Assembly: GCA_031555175.1 (NCBI GenBank)
Contig: JAVBUP010000017.1
Span: 1-33,613 of the forward strand
Length of the DNA stretch: 33,613 nt
Direction of reading: 5' to 3'
Origin: JAVBUP01 sp031555175
Lineage (GTDB): Bacteria > Bacillota_I > Bacilli_A > Erysipelotrichales > Coprobacillaceae
Made by a program: the position numbers and the translations under genes. The notes beneath the pieces were generated by a model that did not search any database, had not been told where the DNA came from, and worked only from the letters and a program-made list of their open reading frames with translations. This document shows positions 25,285 through 33,027 of this stretch, piece after piece (position 1 is the first letter of the stretch; the number at the start of each line of letters is the position of its first letter).

Positions 25285-27019
25285 AAGTCATAATAATGGG
25301 CAATTAAGAAGTGAAAATATCGGTAATAAAGTTAGTTTAGTTGGCTGGGTAGCAAAGAAAAGAAATTTGGGATCTCTAGTCTTTGTAGACTTAAGAGATC
25401 GTTATGGAATCACACAATTAGTATTTGGTGAGGAATTAAATGATTTGGCTAGTAGTTTAAGAAATGAATATGTAATTGCAGTAGAAGGTGAAGTGATTGA
25501 AAGGGAATCTAAAAATAAAAACCTACCTACTGGTGACATCGAAATCAAAGTAGCGAAATTAGATATTATTAATACTGCTGAAACAACACCAATTATTATT
25601 GCGGATGAGACTGATGCATTGGAAGATACAAGAATGAAGTATCGTTATTTAGATTTGCGTCGTCCAACAATGCAACAAAACTTAATTGTTCGTCATAATA
25701 TCGTAAAGAGTATTAGAAATTATCTTGATGGGTTGGATTTTGTGGATGTGGAAACACCATGTCTAATTAAATCCACACCTGAGGGTGCCAGGGATTTTTT
25801 AGTGCCAAGTCGTGTACATCAAGGCGAGTTCTTTGCATTACCACAATCTCCTCAAATGTATAAGCAGTTATTAATGATTGCGGGATTAGAGAGGTATTAT
25901 CAAATCGCTAGATGCTTTAGAGATGAAGATCTACGTGCTGATAGACAATTAGAATTTACACAAGTCGATGTAGAAACTTCATTTTTAAGTCAAGATCAGA
26001 TTATCGAACTAGCTGAAGGAATGCTTAAGAAATTAATGAAAGATATCAAGAATATTGATGTCAAAATACCATTTAAGCGTTTGTCATATCAAGAAGCAAT
26101 GTCTAGATATGGTTCAGATAAGCCAGATACTCGTTTTGGTTTGGAATTGGTAGATGTAAATAATGTAATGAGTAAGTTAGAGTTTACAGTATTCCAAGAC
26201 GTTTTAGCGAATAATGGTGCGATCAAAGGGATCAATATTGAAGGACAAGCTGGAAACTATTCACGTAAAGGAATTGATGGGTTAACCGATTTCGTAAAAA
26301 AACACCATGCAAAAGGTTTAGCTTGGGTTAAAGTAATTAATGGATGTTTAGAAGGAAGTATTGCGAAATTCTTTACAGAAGAAACTACAAATGAATTAGT
26401 TGATGTAATGAGTGCAAAAGATGGTGACTTGCTAGTTTTTGTTTCGGATTTGGAAGAAGAGATAGTTTGCGATTCATTAGGAAATTTAAGAAATCATTTA
26501 GCGAAAGAACTGAATCTTATTGAACCAAATACATTTGATTTCTTATGGGTAGTTGATTTCCCATTATTTGAATACGATAAAGAATTAGATAGATATTTTG
26601 CAAAACATCATCCTTTTACTCGCCCAATTGATGCACATTTAGATACTTTTGATACAAATCCAAAAGAAGCAATTGCTGCTGCGTATGACGTAGTTTTAAA
26701 TGGGTTTGAATTAGGTGGTGGGTCACTACGTATTTATGAGGGAGATCTACAAAAAAGAATGTTTAAAGCTTTAGGAATGTCAAATGAACAAATTCGTAAT
26801 CAATTTGGATTTTTTGTGGATGCCTTTAAATATGGAACACCTCCTCATGGTGGATTTGCATTAGGTTTGGATAGAGTAGCGATGTTATTATTGGATAAAC
26901 CATCTTTAAGAGATGTCATTGCTTTCCCGAAAGCAGCAAGCTCAAGTGACCCAATGTCAGAGGCTCCTGGTGCTGTTGACACTGCACAATTAGATGAGTT
27001 AGGAATTAAACTTAAATAA
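25277..27019 (+). CDS. aspS: Aspartyl-tRNA synthetase
   Basis: A 580-residue bacterial-type class IIb synthetase. An N-terminal OB anticodon-binding domain (LVGWVAKKRNLGSLVFVDLRD) precedes the catalytic core with motif 2 (ARCFRDEDLRADRQLEFTQ), the bacterial GAD insertion, FAKHHPFTRP, and motif 3 GGFALGLDRVAMLL. ATG 25277, eight bases after a GGGGG ribosome site, overlaps the hisS end by eight bases; ATG 25271 is too close to that site. There is no separate promoter, so it depends on the hisS leader, as in other Bacilli where hisS-aspS is an operon. Confidence 0.97.
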   Translation: MNRSHNNGQLRSENIGNKVSLVGWVAKKRNLGSLVFVDLRDRYGITQLVFGEELNDLASSLRNEYVIAVEGEVIERESKNKNLPTGDIEIKVAKLDIINTAETTPIIIADETDALEDTRMKYRYLDLRRPTMQQNLIVRHNIVKSIRNYLDGLDFVDVETPCLIKSTPEGARDFLVPSRVHQGEFFALPQSPQMYKQLLMIAGLERYYQIARCFRDEDLRADRQLEFTQVDVETSFLSQDQIIELAEGMLKKLMKDIKNIDVKIPFKRLSYQEAMSRYGSDKPDTRFGLELVDVNNVMSKLEFTVFQDVLANNGAIKGINIEGQAGNYSRKGIDGLTDFVKKHHAKGLAWVKVINGCLEGSIAKFFTEETTNELVDVMSAKDGDLLVFVSDLEEEIVCDSLGNLRNHLAKELNLIEPNTFDFLWVVDFPLFEYDKELDRYFAKHHPFTRPIDAHLDTFDTNPKEAIAAAYDVVLNGFELGGGSLRIYEGDLQKRMFKALGMSNEQIRNQFGFFVDAFKYGTPPHGGFALGLDRVAMLLLDKPSLRDVIAFPKAASSSDPMSEAPGAVDTAQLDELGIKLK

Positions 27020-27039
27020 GGAAAAGATTACTTTTCCTT
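27018..27039 (+). terminator. Hairpin between aspS and the aminopeptidase gene
   Basis: AAGGAAAAG (27018-27026) and CTTTTCCTT (27031-27039) are perfect complements around ATTA, starting in the aspS stop codon. The tail is TTCCTAT rather than a T run, so termination would be partial. Confidence 0.5.
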
Positions 27040-27061
27040 TTCCTATATATGGAGGTATATT

Positions 27062-28135
27062 ATGAATAAGAGAATAGACGATGTATTGAAATCGATGAAA
27101 AGCCATAACATAACACAGTTATTGATCACCGATTATTATAGTATCTACTATTTATTGGGTTTAAAGGTACATGCTGGCGAAAGGTGTCTTGCATTACTTT
27201 TAAATAATAATGGTGTAGCTAAAATATATTTAAATGAATTGTTTTATGTGCCTGAGGAATTAGGAGTAGAGAAAGTATGGTATAATGATATCGATAATCC
27301 AATTTCTTTAATTCTTAAAGATATCGATTCGAAATTGACTTTAGGACTTGAAAAAACTTGGTCAGCAAAGTTTGTATTGTCTATACTAGAACAACGCCCA
27401 GAACAAAAGTTAGTTAATGGTAGTATTGTAGTTGATGAGGTACGTCAAATTAAAAATGCAGCTGAAATATGTAAAATGGTTGAGGCATCGAAGTTGAATG
27501 ACTTAGGAATGAGTTTAATTATCAAGGAAATTAAAGAAAACATTACTGAAAAAGAATTAGCTGAAAAGCTGAGACAAATATACTTGGATATTGGCGCTGA
27601 TGGATACTCCTTTGATCCAATTGTAGCTTTTGGAAAAAACTGTGCTGATACTCATCATGTTCCAGATGATACTCCACTAAAAGTGGGAGATAGTATAATA
27701 TTTGATATCGGGTGTATTAAAGATAATTACTGTGCGGATATGACAAGAACAGTATTTTATAAGAAAGTTAGCGAAAAACAAAAGAAAATTTATGAAATTG
27801 TAAAAGAAGCTAATATTACTGGGGAGTTAATGGTTAAGCCAGGAATTAGATATTGCGATATTGATTTAGGTGTTCGCAAGATAATTAGTGATGATGGTTA
27901 TGGAAAATTCTTTACCCACCGAACTGGTCATAATATTGGTTTAGAAGTTCATGAATATGGTGATGTAAATTCTATCAACACAAATGAATTAAAAAGTGGA
28001 ATGATTTTTTCAATTGAACCTGGCATTTATTTAGGTGATGATTTTGGAGTAAGAATTGAAGATTTAGTATTAGTAACTGATAGTGGGTGTTTAGTATTAA
28101 ATCAGTATTCTAAGGAATTAATTATAGTAGGATAG
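27062..28135 (+). CDS. M24-family metallopeptidase, Xaa-Pro aminopeptidase/dipeptidase type
   Basis: A 357-residue cytosolic creatinase-fold peptidase that removes N-terminal residues or splits dipeptides before proline. The N-terminal creatinase domain (to ~125) is followed by a catalytic domain with all five metal ligands visible: Asp215 (IIFDIGC), Asp226 (CADMTRT), His290 (RTGHNIGLEVHE), Glu319 (IEPGIY) and Glu333 (RIEDLV). The length fits PepQ/YpdF-like enzymes. GGAGG precedes the ATG. The exact choice between PepP and PepQ cannot be made by eye. Confidence 0.9.
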   Translation: MNKRIDDVLKSMKSHNITQLLITDYYSIYYLLGLKVHAGERCLALLLNNNGVAKIYLNELFYVPEELGVEKVWYNDIDNPISLILKDIDSKLTLGLEKTWSAKFVLSILEQRPEQKLVNGSIVVDEVRQIKNAAEICKMVEASKLNDLGMSLIIKEIKENITEKELAEKLRQIYLDIGADGYSFDPIVAFGKNCADTHHVPDDTPLKVGDSIIFDIGCIKDNYCADMTRTVFYKKVSEKQKKIYEIVKEANITGELMVKPGIRYCDIDLGVRKIISDDGYGKFFTHRTGHNIGLEVHEYGDVNSINTNELKSGMIFSIEPGIYLGDDFGVRIEDLVLVTDSGCLVLNQYSKELIIVG

Positions 28136-28142
28136 GGGGGGG
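28135..28142 (+). promoter_or_regulatory. Eight-G ribosome binding site
   Basis: A run of eight G starts with the last base of the upstream TAG stop and serves as the ribosome site of the GTG-initiated hydrolase four bases later. A homopolymer of this length is out of keeping with the AT-rich sequence around it. Confidence 0.7.
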
Positions 28143-28145
28143 ATT

Positions 28146-29084
28146 GTGCTTAAAAAAGGAGTATTACTGGCTTCATTTGGCTTGGTTGCAAGTGCTATAT
28201 TACTTAGAAAACGCTCTAAGCAAATTTACCAAGATATTTTTGTTAAAAATGACAATAATCAATATAATGAAGCACTAGATGAGAAATTTTATCAAGATAT
28301 GGAGGAGCAATATAGTCGTATTCATGAATATGACATTATAAGTCATGATGGACTAAAACTGCATGGCGCATATGTGGAATCACCGCTTTGGAGTAATACA
28401 GTTGTAATTGTTTGTCACGGATACACAATTAGTGGTAAACAGTTATCAAAACGTGCTAAATACTATTTAGATAACTATAAGTTTAATGTCTTTTTGCCTG
28501 ATTGGAGAGGTCATGGAAAGAGTGAAGGTAAATTTGCTTGTTTTGGAGTAGTAGATCATCAGGATTTAATGCTATGGATTAATAAAATTATTGAAACAAA
28601 AGGTCCACAAATTCAAATAGTGCTAGATGGCACTTCAATGGGAGCTGCTACAATTTTGCAAGCGGTAGATAAAGGGTTACCGAATAATGTGAAGTGTTTA
28701 GTTGCAGATTCATCATTTGATACATTAGAGAATTGGATTACTCATGAAATTGTTAATAAGTATTATTCTTTAAAGCATCCGACAATCGATACTATAAATA
28801 ATTTACTGGAAAAGGAAGTTGGATTTTCAATCTATGATGGTAATGTTGTTAAGGCTGTATCAAATGCAAGAGTACCGATTATCTTTATTCATGGGGGCAG
28901 TGATAATGTAGTGCCAACTAAAATGGTATATCCGTTATATAACGCGTGTTCTAGTGAAAAAGAACTTGTGATAATTCCGGAAGCTGATCATTGTCGTGGT
29001 CTTTATATTGATTTTTATAGTTATCACCAAGCTGTATCTGAGTTTCTTTCTCGCCATGTCAAAGGGGTTAAAAATGAAAATTAA
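28146..29084 (+). CDS. Membrane-anchored alpha/beta hydrolase
   Basis: A 312-residue serine hydrolase. An N-terminal hydrophobic segment (GVLLASFGLVASAILL, about 5-20) probably anchors it in the membrane. The alpha/beta fold follows, with oxyanion-strand VVIVCHGYTISG, PDWRGHGKSEG, nucleophile Ser164 in DGTSMGAA, acid Asp253 in HGGSDNVVP and base His282 in EADHCRG. It resembles the YqkD/BAAT-like esterase-peptidase group; the substrate is unknown. The GTG start follows an eight-G ribosome site. The end overlaps the first acetyltransferase gene by 11 bases. Confidence 0.85.
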   Translation: MLKKGVLLASFGLVASAILLRKRSKQIYQDIFVKNDNNQYNEALDEKFYQDMEEQYSRIHEYDIISHDGLKLHGAYVESPLWSNTVVIVCHGYTISGKQLSKRAKYYLDNYKFNVFLPDWRGHGKSEGKFACFGVVDHQDLMLWINKIIETKGPQIQIVLDGTSMGAATILQAVDKGLPNNVKCLVADSSFDTLENWITHEIVNKYYSLKHPTIDTINNLLEKEVGFSIYDGNVVKAVSNARVPIIFIHGGSDNVVPTKMVYPLYNACSSEKELVIIPEADHCRGLYIDFYSYHQAVSEFLSRHVKGVKNEN

Positions 29085-29880
29085 TGTAGATAGAAGTAAT
29101 GTAAGTAAATTTTTGAAATATATTAATAAGCAGCCTGTTTTAAATACTTTCATGATTGGCGACTATGAGCAGTTTGGTTTTAGAAATGATAATGTAAAAT
29201 ACTATATGTTCTACAATCAACAAGAATTAGAGTTAGTTGCACTAGTTTACTATACAAATGTTATATTATATTCTAGTAATAATGAGTTTGATATCGATGA
29301 AGTTGTAAATTGGATTTTGGATATTAATCCGCATATTATACAAGGACCATTATCAACACTGAATTTACTGTATTCCAAAATTAAAACTAATTATCCTCAT
29401 AAAAAGGATAAATTCTTTTGTGAGTATCAAGGAAAAGATGCTTTTGAAACAGCTGAAACTATTTATCATGCGACTATTAGTGATGTTGATGAAATATTTA
29501 AACTAAGTTTATTAACATTCGGCGAAGATGAAAGTTATATCGAAAGTACTAAAGAAAAACTATTGTGGGGAGCGACAAGAATATATTGTATCAAAGATCA
29601 TGGCAAAATTGTTTGTACTGCTGAAACCGGGATTGAAACTGAATCTAGCGCCATGATCAGTAATGTAGCCACAGATCCTAAACATCGTGGTAAAGGGTAT
29701 GCTACTGCTGTTATTGGTAGTATTTCAGCCGACTTATTGAAAGTTGGAAAGCATGCTTGTTTATTCTATGATAATGAAGCGGCAGGACGAATATATAAAA
29801 ATGTTGGTTATGTACAAACTAATATGTGGTGCATGATTGAAAGGGGAGATCTAGATGTTAATTATACAGACAACATCTGA
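29074..29880 (+). CDS. GNAT-family N-acetyltransferase, two-domain (first of tandem pair)
   Basis: A 268-residue protein with an N-terminal domain of ~125 residues (SKFLKYINKQPVLNTFMIGD) and a C-terminal GNAT domain. The acetyl-CoA loop is in NVATDPKHRGKGYATAV (HRGKGYA near 205), and CLFYDNEAAGRIYKNVGYV closes the fold. The acceptor is unknown. The ATG sits after AAAGGGG and overlaps the hydrolase gene; the long upstream extension in this frame lies inside the hydrolase gene. It is a clear paralogue of the next gene, with which it overlaps by 26 bases. Confidence 0.85.
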   Translation: MKINVDRSNVSKFLKYINKQPVLNTFMIGDYEQFGFRNDNVKYYMFYNQQELELVALVYYTNVILYSSNNEFDIDEVVNWILDINPHIIQGPLSTLNLLYSKIKTNYPHKKDKFFCEYQGKDAFETAETIYHATISDVDEIFKLSLLTFGEDESYIESTKEKLLWGATRIYCIKDHGKIVCTAETGIETESSAMISNVATDPKHRGKGYATAVIGSISADLLKVGKHACLFYDNEAAGRIYKNVGYVQTNMWCMIERGDLDVNYTDNI

Positions 29881-30634
29881 TATAGATAAAGTATTACATT
29901 ATGTTAAGGAGGAACCAATTCTAAACCTATTCATAATTGGCGATATTGAAGCATTTGGTCTAGATGTTGATTTTCAAGATGTTTGGTTACAGTACGAAAA
30001 CTATCAAATCACTTCGTGTCTATTGAGATATAATGAAAATTTTGTGTTTTATGCAAAATCCGATTTCGAAATTGAAGAAGTAGTTGAAAAGATAAAAGAA
30101 TATCCAGTTAATGTAATTAATGGTAGTGATCATTGTGTCAGTAAGCTAATTCCATATTTTAGTAATTTTGAAATAAACAAAGACTATCTATGTGAATTAA
30201 AAGAATTAAATGAAGTAGAAGTAGATATTTCATATCAAATTGCCACTATAGGGGATGTTCCAGCGGTATATAATTTGATTAAAACTATCAAAGAGTTTTC
30301 TACTACAAAAACATATCTTACAAGCACTGCTAATTCAATAAAAAATAAGGCTTCGAGACTTTACTATTATAAGCAGAATGGCAAAGTTGTTTCGACTGTT
30401 AGAACAGCGTGTGAAACATCTGTTTCAGCGATGATTGGCGGAGTTGCTACAGATATTAGTTATCGTGGTAAAGGTTATGCGAGGCAATTAGTTTATGTGC
30501 TATGTAAACAACTATTATCAGAAGGCAAAAAACCATGTTTATTTTTTGATAACCCAACTGCTGGAAGAATATATCATGAGCTTGGGTTTGAAGATATTGG
30601 CTTTTTTACAATGTTGATAAATAAAAATATTTAA
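29855..30634 (+). CDS. GNAT-family N-acetyltransferase, two-domain (second of tandem pair)
   Basis: A 259-residue protein with the same architecture as its neighbour. The N-terminal domain opens DKVLHYVKEEPILNLFIIGD, and the GNAT domain has GGVATDISYRGKGYARQLVYV and CLFFDNPTAGRIYHELGFED. The two proteins share the spacing of these blocks but have diverged widely in between, indicating an old tandem duplication. The ATG follows AAGGGGAG. A strong terminator ends the unit, which may run from hisS through this gene. Confidence 0.85.
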   Translation: MLIIQTTSDIDKVLHYVKEEPILNLFIIGDIEAFGLDVDFQDVWLQYENYQITSCLLRYNENFVFYAKSDFEIEEVVEKIKEYPVNVINGSDHCVSKLIPYFSNFEINKDYLCELKELNEVEVDISYQIATIGDVPAVYNLIKTIKEFSTTKTYLTSTANSIKNKASRLYYYKQNGKVVSTVRTACETSVSAMIGGVATDISYRGKGYARQLVYVLCKQLLSEGKKPCLFFDNPTAGRIYHELGFEDIGFFTMLINKNI

Positions 30635-30639
30635 TTTGA

Positions 30640-30667
30640 TAAAACCGTTTATACGGTTTTATTTTTT
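30640..30667 (+). terminator. Terminator of the acetyltransferase genes
   Basis: TAAAACCGT (30640-30648) pairs with ACGGTTTTA (30653-30661), followed by six T. Confidence 0.88.
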
Positions 30668-30695
30668 CTTTATAGAATATTATAAGGAGGGAATT

Positions 30696-31004
30696 ATGGA
30701 ACACTGTAAAGATATGATCACTGATATTAAACCAGAAATAGATATTTCTGACAAACAAGTAAGAAATGCAATAATCTATTCTGTTGCACTTAATCAATTA
30801 AGTATTGCTCAAATTTTAAATGCTGAAGCTAATTTATTGTGTAGAGGAATTCGTCAGGCACGTTGCAATGATGAGTTAATTAAGTTAAATAAAGCAGTTT
30901 ATGAGAAACTAGAAGTATTGACTGAGTTTGAAAGTTTATTAGTTGAAAAATTACAATTGATTTTGTGTTTTGATTGGCAAAATAAATGTAATCAAGAAAA
31001 TTAG
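30696..31004 (+). CDS. Small cysteine-containing helical protein, function unknown
   Basis: A 102-residue protein beginning MEHCKDMITDIKPEIDISDK. Its centre (NAIIYSVALNQLSIAQILNAEANLL) has the pattern of short helical repeats seen next to spore-surface and collagen-like proteins in clostridia, such as SIALEEAALAHIINAE. That resemblance is from memory. Five cysteines are spread over the length; no signal or membrane segment. An AAGGAGG site lies five bases before ATG 30696, and the longer in-frame ATG at 30636 is inside the preceding terminator. No clear promoter is visible in the 60-base gap. Confidence 0.75.
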   Translation: MEHCKDMITDIKPEIDISDKQVRNAIIYSVALNQLSIAQILNAEANLLCRGIRQARCNDELIKLNKAVYEKLEVLTEFESLLVEKLQLILCFDWQNKCNQEN

Positions 31005-31011
31005 TCATGCG

Positions 31012-31045
31012 AAAAGGAGTAACATTCATGTAATTTACTCCTTTT
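31012..31045 (+). terminator. Hairpin after the small Cys protein gene
   Basis: AAAAGGAGTAA (31012-31022) and TTACTCCTTTT (31035-31045) are perfect 11-bp complements, just after the stop. The T tract is formed by the right arm itself. Confidence 0.7.
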
Positions 31046-31223
31046 AATATGTTCCAAAAATGAGAAATAAAGAATAGTATCCTAAACTTTATATATAATT
31101 ATTTAAACATTCAATTTACTTATTGTAAATATAAAAGCATCTCTAAATTATTCAGAAATGCCTTTTATAAATGTTTTACTATTGTTTTATAGAAACAGAT
31201 AATATGCGAATAGAAAATCCCGT
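31046..31223. other. Intergenic stretch with one hairpin
   Basis: Apart from the 31133-31166 hairpin, this AT-rich stretch shows no gene with a ribosome site on either strand and no recognisable RNA. Confidence 0.6.
31133..31166 (-). terminator. Likely terminator of the RHH gene
   Basis: AAAAGCAT...TCT (31133-31144) pairs with AGA...ATGC and TTTT (31154-31166) with a mismatch and a bulge. On the minus strand it ends in TTTTATATTT and lies 58 bases downstream of the RHH stop. Confidence 0.5.
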
Positions 31224-31391
31224 TTATATATCTTCATCAATGTTTTTTATTGCATATTCAATACATTGCACCACAAGTTTGTTTAAAGAGATGTTTTTTT
31301 CGCTACATATTTTTTCCATTTCGCTCACTAATTTTATATCCAAACGAAATGTTTTATTAATATATTCTACTTTTTCTATTCTGAATTTCAT
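31224..31391 (-). CDS. Ribbon-helix-helix DNA-binding protein, 55 residues
   Basis: A short minus-strand gene: MKFRIEKVEYINKTFRLDIK, then KLVSEMEKICSEKNISLNKL, then VVQCIEYAIKNIDEDI. The pattern is ribbon-helix-helix (Arc/MetJ type): a strand with alternating residues (KTFRLD), helix one (IKLVSEMEKICSEK), the NISLNKL turn and helix two (VVQCIEYAIKN). Such proteins dimerise and insert the paired strands into the major groove. A strong GGAGG site lies seven bases before the ATG. It is divergent from the surface-protein gene, with 122 bases between starts, so it may control that gene or itself. No toxin gene adjoins it. Confidence 0.8.
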   Translation of the reverse strand: MKFRIEKVEYINKTFRLDIKLVSEMEKICSEKNISLNKLVVQCIEYAIKNIDEDI

Positions 31392-31464
31392 TTTGCTACC
31401 TCCATTATTATTTTAAATGAATATTAAATTGCAATATACACTTATATTCTCGTGTAAATAGCAC

Positions 31465-31493
31465 TTGAATATGTCCCACTATAATGGTATAAT
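31465..31493 (+). promoter_or_regulatory. Promoter of the LPPTG surface protein
   Basis: TTGAAT (31465-31470), 17-base spacer, TATAAT (31488-31493) preceded by TGG. TATAATG is directly repeated at 31480-31486 and 31488-31494. A small TACAC/GTGTA dyad (31437-31441, 31452-31456) lies just upstream. Confidence 0.75.
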
Positions 31494-31513
31494 GCAACCA
31501 AGGAGGAAAAAAA

Positions 31514-32824
31514 ATGAGAAAAATTTTATTATTGTCTTTTTTAGTTTTTGGTTTTTGCTTTCAAATTATAAATACTAATGCAGCTGCTGCAATTGATATA
31601 GCAAGCGGTACTGAGTTAGTAAATGCAATTGATGGAGCATCAGATGGTGATGTGTTGAACTTAAAATTAACTGCAGATATCGTTACTACAAGTTCTATTG
31701 TCGTAAATGGTATAACTGTCAATATTGATTTAAACGGTCATAACATTACATCAGGAACTTTAGCATCAAATGTAACTCAAAGTTTTAAGCTTAGAAAAGG
31801 AACATTATCTTTTACAGGAAGTGGAAAGGTTTCGGAGGCGCTGGCAGACTATGCTGCAGTAATAATTTATGGAACTACTGATTCTACCCAAGCGAATTAT
31901 TCTATACTTAACGTTGGAAAAGATGTTGAGCTAGAATCATGGGCTCCTATTTGGATTAATAGATATTCTAATTTTAGTGGGACAACATCTAATGAGGCTT
32001 ATGGAGTGGTCGTAAATTTAGAAGGTACTTTGACTTCTTTAAATGATACAGCTGGAGATGCTGGAAGCGGGATTTATGTGCATGGAAATGTTAAAGGAAC
32101 AACTGGTAATACTCCTATTGTAAATATTGAATCAACTGCAAAAATAACTTCTGCCACTGGTGTGGGAATCTATGCAGCTGGATATGCAAATTTCAATATC
32201 AAAGATGGTGCTGAAATCAGCGGTTACGAAATGGCATTAGGAATTAAATCTGGAAAGTTTAATATTGAAGGTGGAACATTCTATGCTAATGGTCCAAAGA
32301 ATACTGCCACTGGAAATAGTAGTGGAATCAATGGAACTGGATCTGTTATACAAGTTGAAGCCAATAACGGATATGCTGGTGGAGTGGAATTAGTTATTTC
32401 TGGCGGGACATTCACTAGTGAAAATGCATCAGTTATTAATGAATATAGAGCTGAGTCTACTGATGGTTCTGGGAATGTAGTTTTTGCGGATGATCATCTT
32501 GACTCAATTGTAATCAGTGGGGGAACATTCGTTGCTGCTCCGGGTGAAAATGTATTTATTGTTTCTGATGATTTTGAAGAAAATCACACTGGTTTTATAA
32601 CTGGTGGTTCATTTAGTTCTGATCCTACATCTTACCTTAGCGAAGATATTGAATTTGAGCTTGATGATGATGGAAATTTCGTTAAGAAAGTTATAGGTAA
32701 TAATGATCCGATTCTTCCGCCAACTGGTGAAGATATAATTAGTACAAGAATACTTGGACTTTTGACTTCATTTATTTTTGTTTTATATATTTTTATACAT
32801 AAAAATAGAAAACTTATAGCTTAG
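31514..32824 (+). CDS. LPPTG-anchored beta-helix surface protein
   Basis: A 436-residue secreted protein. The signal peptide (LLLSFLVFGFCFQIINTNA) is probably cleaved near residue 24. The mature part opens with ELVNAIDGASDGDVLNLKLT and ITVNIDLNGHNITSG. It continues as short strand-turn units with repeated GGTF/GGSF turns (ISGGTFTSE, ISGGTFVAA, ITGGSFSSD), as in right-handed parallel beta-helices. The C-terminus is a sortase signal: LPPTG at 401-405, a hydrophobic helix and a basic tail KNRKLIA. It should be covalently attached to peptidoglycan and may bind glycans or host surfaces. AAGGAGG precedes the ATG. Confidence 0.87.
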   Translation: MRKILLLSFLVFGFCFQIINTNAAAAIDIASGTELVNAIDGASDGDVLNLKLTADIVTTSSIVVNGITVNIDLNGHNITSGTLASNVTQSFKLRKGTLSFTGSGKVSEALADYAAVIIYGTTDSTQANYSILNVGKDVELESWAPIWINRYSNFSGTTSNEAYGVVVNLEGTLTSLNDTAGDAGSGIYVHGNVKGTTGNTPIVNIESTAKITSATGVGIYAAGYANFNIKDGAEISGYEMALGIKSGKFNIEGGTFYANGPKNTATGNSSGINGTGSVIQVEANNGYAGGVELVISGGTFTSENASVINEYRAESTDGSGNVVFADDHLDSIVISGGTFVAAPGENVFIVSDDFEENHTGFITGGSFSSDPTSYLSEDIEFELDDDGNFVKKVIGNNDPILPPTGEDIISTRILGLLTSFIFVLYIFIHKNRKLIA

Positions 32825-32874
32825 CTTTATGATTATGTCATTTGCCCAATAAATAAATTGTGTAAATAAAAAAT

Positions 32875-32963
32875 CTACGTTAACACATGATGTTACCTGA
32901 TTAGTATTCAACTAACTTTATGTTGAATACATAATTTGTTAAACATATGACGTAGTTTTTTTT
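32875..32963 (+). terminator. Large two-level hairpin with T run after the surface protein gene
   Basis: CTACGT (32875-32880) pairs with ACGTAG (32950-32955), extended by CAT/ATG and ATGTT/AACAT with bulges. Inside it a 9-bp perfect stem, GTATTCAAC (32904-32912) and GTTGAATAC (32922-32930), stands alone. Eight T follow. It is 50 bases after the stop and far larger than an ordinary terminator. Confidence 0.65.
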
Positions 32964-33027
32964 ATTTTATCATTGCTACTAAAATGTCTTACAATATGAT
33001 ATAGTATGTGTGAAAGGAGTGGTTGTT

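Noticed and set aside
31224..31391. Antitoxin of a toxin-antitoxin pair
   Set aside because: The RHH protein would fit an antitoxin, but no small toxin gene lies next to it on either strand.
31171..31416. Plus-strand 81-codon frame
   Set aside because: It is the complement of the RHH gene, has no ribosome site, and its translation is unlike any protein. The minus-strand gene explains the sequence.
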